Below, one piece after another: positions 29,768 through 40,170 of a stretch of DNA of 64,000 nucleotides. The notes under the pieces are model-generated. The model worked only from the letters and a program-made list of their open reading frames with translations. It made no database searches and was not told where the DNA came from. The position numbers were made by a program, and so were the translations under genes. Position 1 is the first letter of the stretch. The number at the start of each line of letters is the position of its first letter. This stretch comes from DYRB01 sp963709645. Its GTDB lineage: Bacteria > Pseudomonadota > Gammaproteobacteria > Chromatiales > Chromatiaceae. The stretch spans positions 73,000-136,999 of the forward strand of contig CAVPXP010000013.1 of the NCBI GenBank assembly GCA_963709645.1, read 5' to 3'.

Positions 29768-30632
29768 CTAGACCGCTGCCGCCCCGCTCACGATCTCCGC
29801 GATCTCCTGGGTGATCGCCGCCTGACGGGCCTTGTTGTAAACCAGTTGCAGTTCGTCGATCAGGTTGCCGGCGTTGTCCGAGGCCGACTTCATGGCCACC
29901 ATTCGGGCCGCCTGCTCGGACGCCCCGTTCTCGACCACGACCTGATAGACCAGCGACTCGATATAGCGCTGAAGAAGCTGATCGAGCACCGCGCGGGCAT
30001 CCGGCTCGTAGATGTAGTCCCAGTGGTGTTGCTGGGCCTCCACGCCCTCCGCAATGATCGGAACCAGCTGGCGAATGGTAGGCCGCTGGGTCATGGTGTT
30101 GACGAAGACGTTGAACACGACGTAGATCGCGTCGATCTCGCCGGCCTCATAGGCGTTGAGCATCGCCTTGACGGTACCGATCAGGTCCTCGATGCGGGGT
30201 TGATCGCCCAGGCGGGTCGCCTGCGCAAGGACGTTGCCGCCGAAGCGCCTGAAGAAGCCCAGGGCCTTGCCGCCGATGGTGCAGAAGACCGGTTCGACCC
30301 CTTGCTTGCGCTGCTCTTTTATCTCCAGGATCAGCTTGCGGAACAGGTTGCTGTTGAGACCGCCGCACAGAGCCGCGGTCAGTGGAGACCACGATGTAGC
30401 CGACCTTCTTGCGTGGGCGCTCCTTGGCCATAAAGCTGTGTTGGTACTCCGGTGAGGCGTAGTACAGATGGCTGATGACCTGAAGCATCTTTTGCGCATA
30501 GGGGCGTGACGCCTTCATGCGGTCCTGCGCCTTGCGCATCTTTGACGCGGAGACCGTCTCCATGGCGGAGGTGATCTTCTGCGTGCTCTTGATGCTGGCG
30601 ATCTTGGTGCGGATCTCTTTCGCGCCGGCCAT
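29768..30632 (-). CDS. atpG: F1Fo ATP synthase subunit gamma, interrupted by a single-base frameshift
   Basis: The rotor-shaft subunit, normally about 288 aa. The N-terminal part from the ATG at 30632 (MAGAKEIRTKIASIKSTQKI) runs in one frame to VGYIVVSTDRG. The rest (CGGLNSNLFRKL to VSGAAAV, stop 29768) is in the next frame. Comparing with the conserved STDRGLCGGLN, one extra base at about 30371 explains the shift, and the 865-nt span is one more than a multiple of three. All else in the gene looks functional. Because every other atp gene is intact and the gamma subunit is indispensable to the enzyme, a sequence error is more likely than loss. Confidence 0.9.
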
Positions 30633-30777
30633 GACTAAGCTCCCAGCTTCCTGCGGCCGGCTGCCGGCACCTGATGGGCAGGCACAGCGGCAGGCGGCAG
30701 GCTGCAATCAGTTCGAATGACGGACCGGGGGCGACCCCATCCCTCTGGGCTGGAGGTTGGCGGCCACTGGAGGCTGG

Positions 30778-32319
<1,542 letters not shown>

Positions 32320-32332
32320 GGCGGTTTCCCGT

Positions 32333-32872
32333 TCAAAATTCCAATTCGGTGGCCAGTTTTTCCAGCTTGCCGCGGACCGAGCCGTCGATCACGAGATCCC
32401 CGACGCGGATCTCGATGCCGCCGATCAGGGACTTGTCCAGCTCCACCGTCACTTCCACTGCGCCCCCAAGCCGGGTGGCCAGGACCTCCGACAGGTGATG
32501 CTGCTCAGTTTTGGTGAGGGCGTAGGCACTGCGGACGTGGGCGGTGCGGGTCCCCTCTTGGGCCGTGCGCATGGCCTCGAAGAGGCCGGTCAGCTCGGGC
32601 AGCAGGGCGAGCCGGTCATTCTCCGCCAGGAGCTTGACGAGATTGCCTGCCTCCGGCGGCAGGGCGTCACCTGCGACCTGCAGGACAATATCCCGCACCC
32701 GCTCCCGATCAATATTCGGATTGGCGATCTGGCGGCCCAGCTCGGCGTCATTGCCGATGGCCGCCAGCAGCGCCAGGGTGTCGGACCAGTCGGCGACCTG
32801 CCCGGTTTCCTGTGCCCGCGCGAAGACCGCCGCGGCATAGGGCCGAGCGATGGTTGTGATGTCTCCGGCCAT
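32333..32872 (-). CDS. atpH: F1Fo ATP synthase subunit delta
   Basis: A 179-aa peripheral-stalk subunit (OSCP family). The N-terminal six-helix domain includes TIARPYAAAVFARAQETG, and the C-terminal signature is SLIGGIEIRVGDLVIDGSVRGKL in outline (about residues 140-165). It lies 13 bp upstream of atpA and 9 bp downstream of atpF. Confidence 0.96.
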   Translation of the reverse strand: MAGDITTIARPYAAAVFARAQETGQVADWSDTLALLAAIGNDAELGRQIANPNIDRERVRDIVLQVAGDALPPEAGNLVKLLAENDRLALLPELTGLFEAMRTAQEGTRTAHVRSAYALTKTEQHHLSEVLATRLGGAVEVTVELDKSLIGGIEIRVGDLVIDGSVRGKLEKLATELEF

Positions 32873-32881
32873 GGTCCCGCC

Positions 32882-33352
32882 TTAGATTCGCTTTGCAAAG
32901 GAATCGACGATGGATTTGTGGGCGGCGGCATTGATCTCTTTCTCAAGGATCTTCTGCGCTGCGGCCACTGCCAACTCCCCGATCTTCTCGCGCAGCCCCT
33001 CCCGGGCCCGGTTCGTCTCCTGCTCCAATTCGGCGCGCGCCGCGACCAGCATCCGGTCACCCTCGGCGCGCGCGTCCAGCTTGGCCTGCTCGACGATCTC
33101 GGTTCCGCGGCGCTGGGCCTGCCCGATGACCTCAGCGGCGTGTGCCTTGGCCGCTTGCATGGTCTCCAGGGCTCGCTTGCGTCCCAGCTCCTGCTCATTG
33201 TGGCCGCGCTCCGCCGCCGCCAGGCCCTCGGCGATTTTGGTCTTGCGGGCGTCCAGGGCCTTCACGATGGGCGTCCAGACGTAGGTCATAGTGAACCAGA
33301 CGAAGACTGCGAAGGAGATCATCTGGCCGATAAGCGTCAGATTGAAATTCAT
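32882..33352 (-). CDS. atpF: F1Fo ATP synthase subunit b
   Basis: A 156-aa stator subunit. One N-terminal transmembrane helix (about residues 5-26, LIGQMISFAVFVWFTMTYVW) precedes a long charged coiled coil (about 30-150). The length equals E. coli b (156 aa). Only one b gene is present, so this is a homodimeric stator as in non-photosynthetic enzymes; no b' copy was seen. Confidence 0.96.
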   Translation of the reverse strand: MNFNLTLIGQMISFAVFVWFTMTYVWTPIVKALDARKTKIAEGLAAAERGHNEQELGRKRALETMQAAKAHAAEVIGQAQRRGTEIVEQAKLDARAEGDRMLVAARAELEQETNRAREGLREKIGELAVAAAQKILEKEINAAAHKSIVDSFAKRI

Positions 33353-33408
33353 CTGTTTGCCTCGTTGCGGACGAGTGGCGGCGACGTCGAATGTCGTCGC
33401 GCGGGAGA

Positions 33409-33660
33409 CTAGGCCGCGAACATCAGGTAAAGGCCCATGGCGATCGCGATGACCGGCAGCGCATCCACCAAGCCCATGACGATGAAGAACTGGGTGCGCA
33501 GCATGGGAATCAGCTCAGGCTGGCGCGCAGCGCCTTCGAGGAAGCGCCCGCCGAGCACGCCGATGCCGACACCGGCACCTACCGCGCCCAAGCCGAGCAT
33601 GAGACCGGCACCGATGAATTTGATCGCCATTGCAAAGGCTTGTGCGACTTCGAGTTCCAT
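33409..33660 (-). CDS. atpE: F1Fo ATP synthase subunit c
   Basis: An 83-aa proteolipid forming the rotor ring. It is a two-helix hairpin with the polar loop ARQPEL and the ion-binding Asp in FIVMGLVDALP. No Na+-type Gln/Glu signature is visible, so proton coupling is expected. The ATG at 33660 is preferred to an in-frame TTG at 33666. Confidence 0.97.
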   Translation of the reverse strand: MELEVAQAFAMAIKFIGAGLMLGLGAVGAGVGIGVLGGRFLEGAARQPELIPMLRTQFFIVMGLVDALPVIAIAMGLYLMFAA

Positions 33661-33703
33661 GAGCAATACCCTCAGGTTGACGTGACGAGAATGAAAGAGA
33701 CCT

Positions 33704-34549
33704 TTAGTGGTGCTCCTGATGGGCCATGTCGAGATAGACGATGGTCAGCACCATGAAGATGAAGGCCTGGAGCGTGATGATCAGGATATGGAAGACGGCC
33801 CAGACGAACTGCAGGATGCCCGCGGTACCAGCAAGGACAACACCGCCGCCGTACATGATCGCGATCAGGATGAAGATCATCTCGCCGGCATACATGTTGC
33901 CGAACAGACGCAGCGCGAGCGAGACAGGCTTGGAGATCAGACTGATGCCCTCCAGCACGAGATTGGCGGGCATGCCCCACTTACCGAAGGGCTGCAGGGT
34001 CAATTCGCCGAGGAATCCGCCGACGCCCTTGATTTTGAAGCTGTAGTAGAGCACAAGACCGAACACGGTGAGCGCCATGCCGAAGGTGGCATTGGGGTCC
34101 GTGGTGGGGACCACGCGCAAGTGCGGAACCCCAATCATGCCGGCAAGCCAGGGGAGCAGGTCCACCGGAAGCAGGTCCATGAGGTTCATCAGCAGTATCC
34201 AGCAGAAGATCGTCAGCGCCAGGGGCGCGACCATCGGATTCTTGCCGGAGAAAGACCCGCGGACGTTCTCCTCAACGAAGTCCACCACCCACTCGACGAA
34301 ATTCTGGGCTGGGCCTGGCACGCCCGCGGTTACGCGATCTGCGACCTTCTTGAAGAACCAGGCGAAGAGTCCGCCCAGGACCAGCGAGAAGATCATCGTA
34401 TCGACGTTGATGGCCCATAGGCCCATAGCGGCTGCATCCGCACTGCTGTGGGCAAAGCCCCAGCCGTGGCCCGGCAGGTGACCGAAGGTCAGGTTGGTCA
34501 GATGGTGCTGGATGTAATCTTGGGAAGTGAGGGTTGTGGACGAGGACAT
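33704..34549 (-). CDS. atpB: F1Fo ATP synthase subunit a
   Basis: A 281-aa polytopic membrane subunit that forms the proton half-channels. The essential arginine is in SLALRLFGNMYAGE, and the late ITLQAFIFMVLTIVYL helix is present. The long N-terminal soluble part (HHLTNLTFGHLPGHGWGFAH) is common in gammaproteobacteria. It lies 6 bp after atpI. Confidence 0.97.
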   Translation of the reverse strand: MSSSTTLTSQDYIQHHLTNLTFGHLPGHGWGFAHSSADAAAMGLWAINVDTMIFSLVLGGLFAWFFKKVADRVTAGVPGPAQNFVEWVVDFVEENVRGSFSGKNPMVAPLALTIFCWILLMNLMDLLPVDLLPWLAGMIGVPHLRVVPTTDPNATFGMALTVFGLVLYYSFKIKGVGGFLGELTLQPFGKWGMPANLVLEGISLISKPVSLALRLFGNMYAGEMIFILIAIMYGGGVVLAGTAGILQFVWAVFHILIITLQAFIFMVLTIVYLDMAHQEHH

Positions 34550-34555
34550 CGATGT

Positions 34556-34981
34556 TTACCTCACCTGGTCGGGCGCCTTTGGTCTGCGCGGTGAACTGTG
34601 CACGTTCTGGGCAGCAAGGATCGGCGGCAGCACCTGAACTACGAAATAGCTGCCGAGGAGCAGCGGCAGATCGAGCCCGTCAATGGCCGCGAAGGCGGCG
34701 GCGAAGAGCCCGAGCAACAGCGCAATCTTGCCGACCTCTGCGCTATAAAACCGCATCAGGAGCGCCCCTGGTACCTGGGCACGGTAGTCCCGGAATACCC
34801 ACATCACGACCACCGCATTGGCCACAAGGCAGGCACCTCCCCCGATCAGCACCGAGAGAGCGCGCAGGGACCCGAAGGGCATGGCGGCCAAGGTCGCCAC
34901 GAGCGTCAGGACCGCTTGGAGGCCCAAGACCCGTCGCGCCAGCGTGGCCCGGATGAGCGGGGTCGAAGACGGCGATTGCAT
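34556..34981 (-). CDS. atpI: ATP synthase subunit I
   Basis: A 141-aa membrane protein with four hydrophobic segments and the family's GGGACLVANAVVVMWVFR stretch. AtpI assists c-ring assembly or Mg transport and is the first gene of the atp operon. A short disordered, charged N-terminus precedes the first helix. Confidence 0.9.
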   Translation of the reverse strand: MQSPSSTPLIRATLARRVLGLQAVLTLVATLAAMPFGSLRALSVLIGGGACLVANAVVVMWVFRDYRAQVPGALLMRFYSAEVGKIALLLGLFAAAFAAIDGLDLPLLLGSYFVVQVLPPILAAQNVHSSPRRPKAPDQVR

Positions 34982-35157
34982 GGTCTGTCAGATCGGTGCA
35001 GGAACCCCCCTGCCGTGCCGGGGGCGAAGTATAGGGATGCTGGAATAGGCGGTCAAACGCAATGATGCGGCCATAAGCTCGGCTGCGGGGGCGGGGAGAG
35101 GATTCGATGGGGCCAAAGATCGATCACGCACGTGGCCGCCCGTCAGGTGCGGCTCGA

Positions 35158-36060
35158 TCATTTGATGTGAGCGAGGATGCCGTCGAGCTCGTCGAGGCTG
35201 TTGTAGGCGATCAGGAGCTTGCCGGTCCCCTTGGTCCCTTGCTGGATCTCGACCCTGGCGCCCAGGCGATCGGTGAGGTCGTCGAGCAAGCGGCGGATGT
35301 TCGGATCCAGATCGATCTTGGGGCGGCGCCCGAGCTTGTCCTGGTCCTCGAGTTGGAGGCGGCGGACCAGCCTTTCTGTCTCGCGCACCGACAGCCCGCG
35401 GGCGACGACAGCGCGGGCCACCTCGCTCTGGCGGGTACCCTTTAGCCCGAGCAGGCAGCGGGCGTGGCCCATCTCCAGGTTGCGGCTTTCCAGAAAGCCC
35501 TTGACGTCCTCGTTCAGCTCCAGCAGGCGCAGGAGATTGGTGACCGTAGTGCGCGATTTGCCCACCGCCTCGGCGACCTGCTGATGGGTCAGGCCGAACT
35601 CGTGGAGCAGGCGGTTGAGGGCGGCGGCCTCCTCCAGCGGATTGAGGTCGGCGCGCTGGATATTCTCGATGAGGCCGATGGCGACGGCCGACTGCTCATC
35701 GACCTCACGCACCACCACAGGAATTTCGGTGAGACCCGCCTGCTGGGAGGCCCGCCAGCGCCGCTCTCCGGCGATGATCTCGTAATGGCCATCGCCGACG
35801 GGCCTGACCACGATGGGCTGGATGACCCCCTGAGCGGCGATGGAGTCGGCAAGCTCGCGCAGGCTGTCTGGGTCAAAGTCCCGCCTGGGTTGGTAGCGCC
35901 CGCGGCGGATCAGGTCCACGGGGAGATGGGTCAGGGGTACCCCCGAAGCGAGACGCCCAAGGGCGTCCGCGGCTTCGTCCTCGTCGTCGTGCCGGTGCTC
36001 CTTCAGGCCGCCCAGGAGGGCGTCCAGACCTCGACCCAAGCCGCGGCGCTTCGCATTCAT
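35158..36060 (-). CDS. parB: Chromosome partitioning protein ParB
   Basis: A protein of about 300 aa that binds centromere-like parS sites and acts as a CTP-dependent clamp. It starts MNAKRRGLGRGLDALLGG, the motif that stimulates ParA. The ParB/Srx domain contains PLTHLPVDLIRRGRYQPRR and the C-patch GERRWRAS, followed by NPLEEAAAL and a helix-turn-helix (LTHQQVAEAVGKSRTTVTN). The C-terminal dimerisation domain ends about residue 300. An upstream ATG at 36081 adds seven residues and is less likely. It follows parA. Confidence 0.96.
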   Translation of the reverse strand: MNAKRRGLGRGLDALLGGLKEHRHDDEDEAADALGRLASGVPLTHLPVDLIRRGRYQPRRDFDPDSLRELADSIAAQGVIQPIVVRPVGDGHYEIIAGERRWRASQQAGLTEIPVVVREVDEQSAVAIGLIENIQRADLNPLEEAAALNRLLHEFGLTHQQVAEAVGKSRTTVTNLLRLLELNEDVKGFLESRNLEMGHARCLLGLKGTRQSEVARAVVARGLSVRETERLVRRLQLEDQDKLGRRPKIDLDPNIRRLLDDLTDRLGARVEIQQGTKGTGKLLIAYNSLDELDGILAHIK

Positions 36061-36085
36061 CTGTGATGGGTCCCCAGGCATGGTT

Positions 36086-36874
36086 TCAGGCCGCCGCCAG
36101 CGGGCGCTCCTGGCGGCGCAGGACCTCGCTCGCCAGGGCTAGATAGGCGACGGCCCCGCGGGAGACCTTGTCATAGAGCATCACCGGCAGGCCATGACTG
36201 GGCGCCTCGGCGAGACGCACGTTGCGGGGGATGATGGTGCGGTAGACTTGGCCGCCGAAGTGATTGATTAGCTGGGTCGACACCTGATTGGCCAGGTTGT
36301 TGCGGGGGTCGTGCATGGTGCGCAGGATGCCCTCGACCTGGAGCCCGGGATTGCGCGTGGCGCGCACCTGGCCGATGGTATCGAGCAGGGCCGACAGCCC
36401 CTCCAGGGCGTAGTACTCGCACTGGATGGGGATCAAGACCCCGTCGGCAGCGACCAGGGCATTGAGGGTCAGCATGTTGAGTGACGGCGGGCAGTCGATG
36501 ACAACCAGCTCGTAGGCCTCTGCCACCGGACCAAGGATCTTGGCCAGGCTGCGTTCGCGCTTCGGGGAATCGAGGAGCCCAACCTCGGCGGCGGTGAGGT
36601 CGGCATTGGCGGGGAGCAAGTCGAAACCCGGGTGGGGCTCGGCGACGCGCTGGACGCAGTCCGCGAAGGTGGATCCGGACAGCAGGACGTCGCAGGTCGT
36701 GCGCTCGCAGCTCTGCTTATCCACGCCGCAGCCCATGGTCGCGTTGCCCTGCGGATCCAGATCGAGCAGCAAGACACGGCGCTGCATGGAGGCCAGGGAC
36801 GCGGCCAAGTTCACAGCGGTAGTGGTCTTGCCGACGCCGCCCTTCTGATTGGCGATGGCGATGATTCTGGCCAT
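36086..36874 (-). CDS. parA: Chromosome partitioning ATPase ParA/Soj
   Basis: A 262-aa deviant Walker A ATPase. The signature NQKGGVGKTTTAVNLAASLA, Walker A' LLDLDPQGNATMG and Walker B VVIDCPPSLNMLT are present. It works with ParB to segregate origin regions. It is 4 bp after rsmG and 25 bp before parB in one operon-like run. Confidence 0.97.
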   Translation of the reverse strand: MARIIAIANQKGGVGKTTTAVNLAASLASMQRRVLLLDLDPQGNATMGCGVDKQSCERTTCDVLLSGSTFADCVQRVAEPHPGFDLLPANADLTAAEVGLLDSPKRERSLAKILGPVAEAYELVVIDCPPSLNMLTLNALVAADGVLIPIQCEYYALEGLSALLDTIGQVRATRNPGLQVEGILRTMHDPRNNLANQVSTQLINHFGGQVYRTIIPRNVRLAEAPSHGLPVMLYDKVSRGAVAYLALASEVLRRQERPLAAA

Positions 36875-36878
36875 GGGC

Positions 36879-37520
36879 TTAGTCCCGTCGGACCTCGATC
36901 AGGTGGCGCTCGCCGACCACGAAGGGGACCGTCAGGCGGTGGATCCTCAGGGTGTCGGGGCAGGGAGTCAGGTCTTCCATTTCGTCCTCGGGCATGCGCC
37001 CCTTCATCAGGAGCAGGCAGCCGGGGCGCGCGAGGAGCGGCTCGCCCAATGCCTTGAGTTGGGACACGGAGGCCACGGCGCGGGCCACAATGGTAGCGAA
37101 CTTTCGCCCCGGCCGATACGACTCCATGCGCGCCTGGACCGCCTCGCAGTTGGTCAGCCCGAGCTCCATGACCGCCTGGCGGACGAAACGGGTCCTTTTC
37201 CCGTTGCCGTCCAGGAGCCAGAAGCGGCGCTTCGGGTGCAGCAGCGCCAGCGGAATGCCGGGCAGCCCGGCTCCGGTTCCCAGGTCCAGAACGGAGTCAC
37301 CGACAAGGTAGGGTCCAACCGACAGGCTGTCCAGGAGGTGGCGCCCGACCATCTCGAGGGGGTCGCGCACCGCTGTGAGGTTGTAGGCCTGGTTCCAGTG
37401 GGCAAGCAAGGTGAGGTAAGCGATAAGTCGTTCACGCTGAGAATCGCTCGGCGACAGGGTCATGGCCGCCAAACCGGCATCCAGGCGCTCGCGCAGGGTG
37501 CCGGCGTTCGGTACGACCAT
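36879..37520 (-). CDS. rsmG: 16S rRNA (guanine527-N7)-methyltransferase RsmG
   Basis: A 213-aa SAM-dependent enzyme that methylates G527 of 16S rRNA. It carries HWNQAYNLTAVRDP and the SAM motif VLDLGTGAGLPGIPLAL, followed by FWLLDGNGKRTRFVR and IVARAVAS. The ATG at 37520 gives a normal length (E. coli 207 aa); the frame is open to 37640, but that Arg-rich extension is atypical. It is separated from mnmG by an unusual 624-bp gap. Confidence 0.93.
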   Translation of the reverse strand: MVVPNAGTLRERLDAGLAAMTLSPSDSQRERLIAYLTLLAHWNQAYNLTAVRDPLEMVGRHLLDSLSVGPYLVGDSVLDLGTGAGLPGIPLALLHPKRRFWLLDGNGKRTRFVRQAVMELGLTNCEAVQARMESYRPGRKFATIVARAVASVSQLKALGEPLLARPGCLLLMKGRMPEDEMEDLTPCPDTLRIHRLTVPFVVGERHLIEVRRD

Positions 37521-38144
37521 CAGTCCCGGGTCGCCCTTGGAGTCGCGTGGACCACCCCGGAAGCGGCGGGACCTACCCGTAACCACCTTGGGAAGGGTCG
37601 CGTCGCGGGTTGTGTCTCGCGTTCGATGGCGTTCATTCAACGTCAGTCCGCGAAAGGCGCCTTCATCCCCAGGGGTCCCTCAGCACCACGCTTGCAGCGC
37701 CCACCGCGCCTTGAGCAGCTTGGAGTGGAACCTGTCCTCTGTCCTCCACTCCACGTCTACTGTGCCCACCTCGTAGCAGTTGTAGGGATTGTAGATCACG
37801 ACCTTAGCCTTCTTTGCTCAGCTTGCTTTCATGATTGACGTGGATGAGTATGACCTGATTTCCCAGAACACTCTGCATTCAGACGACCACAACTGCCACT
37901 GGACTGGGTGCGACGTCCTAACCTGCCGGGCGAAGGCTTGGGCCTCGCACCGAGCACGACTATGGACGATCCGGGACCCTGAGGGAAGGTGGGTTAGGCC
38001 GCGCAGGGCGAAGACGCGGCAACCCACGCCTGAACCGGGCGAGCACCAACCCGAACTCTCCGCCAAGCTCAGCAAACGCGTCTGGCGCCGTCGCGCACGG
38101 CGCTGCTGCTCGGCTTCCGCCACGGGAGATATAGAGCGAACCGT
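37521..38144. other. Atypical gap between mnmG and rsmG
   Basis: mnmG and rsmG are normally close together; here 624 bp intervene. No gene is certain. On the minus strand a stretch of about 39 codons near 37680-37800 starts VIYNPYNCYEVGTVDVEW, runs with protein-like sequence to a stop, and follows a TGA in the same frame, so it may be a gene remnant. CCTAACC at about 37919 and its complement GGTTAGG at about 37992 are spaced by about 70 bp. No insertion sequence is recognisable. Confidence 0.4.
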
Positions 38145-40040
38145 TCACCCGATGCCCCTCCGCCTGAGGTGTATCAGCAGCAGTGACACAGCCGCCGGCG
38201 TCACCCCCGGGATCCGCGCCGCCTGGCCGAGTGTTGCCGGCCGCACGCGGGTCAGCTTCTCGCAGACCTCGGCGGAAAGTCCGCGCACACCCTGGAAGTC
38301 GAAGTCCCCCGGCACCGGCTGCTCATCCTGGGCGCGGGCGCGGGCGATCTCGTCCCCTTGGCGCCCGATGTAGCCTGCGTACTTGGCCTGGATCTCCAAC
38401 TGCTCGGCGACGGCGGTGGTGTCCTCGCCGGCATTCAGCGTCGGGCCCAGGCCGGGTAGGCGCATCAGGTCTCGGTAGGCGACCTTGGGCCTGGCCAACA
38501 AGTCCAGGGCACGGGACTCGCGGCGCAATGCGTCGCCGAGAATCTCCTGCTGGAGCTGGGCCAGCTCGGGGTCTGGATCCGGTCGTACCCAGAGCCCCCG
38601 CAGGCGCTCGCGCTCGGCCTCCAGGGCCTCGCGCTTGGCGGCGAAGCGCCGCCATTGGGCATCGCCCACCAGACCCAGGGCACGGCCGGTCTCGGTCAGG
38701 CGCAGGTCCGCGTTGTCCTCCCGCAGCAGGAGCCGGTACTCGGCGCGGCTGGTGAACATGCGGTAGGGCTCGGCGGTGCCGCGGGTGGTGAGGTCGTCCA
38801 CCAGCACACCCAGGTAGGCCTCGTCGCGGCGCGGGGTCCAGGGCGCCTCCCCGCGCACCTGGCGGGCGGCGTTGATCCCGGCCAGCAGACCCTGGGCGGC
38901 GGCCTCCTCGTAGCCCGTGGTCCCGTTGATCTGGCCGGCGAAGAAGAGTCCGGGGACGAAGCGGGTCTCCAGGGTCGGGTCCAGGTCCCGCGGATCGAAG
39001 TAGTCGTACTCGATGGCGTAACCGGGGCGGGTAATGCGGGCCCGCTCGAAGCCGCGCATGGAGCGGACCAGGTCCTGCTGGACGTCGAAGGGCAGGCTGG
39101 TGGAGATCCCGTTGGGATAGACCTCGACGGTGGTCAGCCCCTCCGGCTCGACGAAGATCTGATGGCTGGCCTTTTCGGCGAAGCGCACCACCTTGTCCTC
39201 GATGGACGGGCAGTAGCGTGGACCGATCCCCTCGATCACACCCGTGTACATGGGGGAACGCGACAGCCCGGCGCGAATGATGGCGTGGGTCTGCTCGCTG
39301 GTGTGGGCAATGTGGCAACTCAGCTGCCGGGGGTGGTCCTCGGGCCGGCCGAAGAACGAGAAGACGGGCAGCGGCGTGTCGCCAGGCTGCTCCTCGAGCA
39401 CCGAGTAGTCGATGCTGCGCCCGTCGATGCGCGGCGGGGTGCCGGTCTTGAGACGGTCGACCCGGAAGGGCAGCTCGCGCAGGCGCCGGGCCAGGGAATT
39501 GGCCGGCGGGTCGCCGGCGCGACCGCCTTCGTGGTTCGCCAGCCCGACGTGGATGCGCCCGGCGAGAAAGGTCCCCACGGTGAGGACCAGGGCCCGGGCG
39601 GGGAAGCGAAGTCCCAGCTGGGTGACCACGCCGGCGGCGCGCCCGCCCTCCAGGATCAAGTCGTCGACCGCCTGCTGGAACAGGTCCAGGTTCGGCTGCC
39701 GCTCCAGGGCCTGGCGGACGAATGCCTTGTAGAGCGCCCGGTCGGCCTGGGCACGGGTGGCCCGAACCGCCGGACCCTTGCTGGCGTTGAGCACGCGGAA
39801 CTGGATGCCGGAGGCGTCCGCGGCACGGCCCATGAGCCCCCCAAGGGCATCGATCTCCTTGACCAGGTGGCCCTTGCCGATACCGCCGATGGCCGGGTTG
39901 CAGCTCATCTGACCCAGGGTCTCGATGTTGTGGGTCAGGAGCAAGGTGCGCGCCCCGCTGCGGGCCGCGGCAAGGGCCGCCTCGCACCCGGCGTGGCCGC
40001 CACCGACCACGATAACGTCGTAGGTCTCGCTCGCGAACAT
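38145..40040 (-). CDS. mnmG: tRNA uridine-5-carboxymethylaminomethyl modification enzyme MnmG (GidA)
   Basis: A 631-aa FAD enzyme that, with MnmE, modifies wobble U34 of tRNAs. It has the FAD fold VIVVGGGHAGCEAALAAAR, GidA signatures GIQFRVLNASKGPAVRATRAQ in outline (about 80-100) and GQINGTTGYEEAAAQGL, and a C-terminal helical MnmE-binding domain ending about residue 625. Full length. It is divergent from moxR; the 130-bp spacer contains possible promoters for both. Confidence 0.97.
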   Translation of the reverse strand: MFASETYDVIVVGGGHAGCEAALAAARSGARTLLLTHNIETLGQMSCNPAIGGIGKGHLVKEIDALGGLMGRAADASGIQFRVLNASKGPAVRATRAQADRALYKAFVRQALERQPNLDLFQQAVDDLILEGGRAAGVVTQLGLRFPARALVLTVGTFLAGRIHVGLANHEGGRAGDPPANSLARRLRELPFRVDRLKTGTPPRIDGRSIDYSVLEEQPGDTPLPVFSFFGRPEDHPRQLSCHIAHTSEQTHAIIRAGLSRSPMYTGVIEGIGPRYCPSIEDKVVRFAEKASHQIFVEPEGLTTVEVYPNGISTSLPFDVQQDLVRSMRGFERARITRPGYAIEYDYFDPRDLDPTLETRFVPGLFFAGQINGTTGYEEAAAQGLLAGINAARQVRGEAPWTPRRDEAYLGVLVDDLTTRGTAEPYRMFTSRAEYRLLLREDNADLRLTETGRALGLVGDAQWRRFAAKREALEAERERLRGLWVRPDPDPELAQLQQEILGDALRRESRALDLLARPKVAYRDLMRLPGLGPTLNAGEDTTAVAEQLEIQAKYAGYIGRQGDEIARARAQDEQPVPGDFDFQGVRGLSAEVCEKLTRVRPATLGQAARIPGVTPAAVSLLLIHLRRRGIG

Positions 40041-40170
40041 GACCGGAGGCCCTGAAAGTGGTGCGGAAACGCGCTATAGTAGCGCCCGCTTTGGCAGCGC
40101 AACATATTGGAAAATCAAGGTTTTGACAACCCGCACGCGATCTGGCCAAGCGCGGACCCCAGGGGAGACT

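Noticed and set aside
36710..36725. TTATCCACG resembling a DnaA box within parA
   Set aside because: A single imperfect match inside a coding region without clustering; not evidence of oriC.
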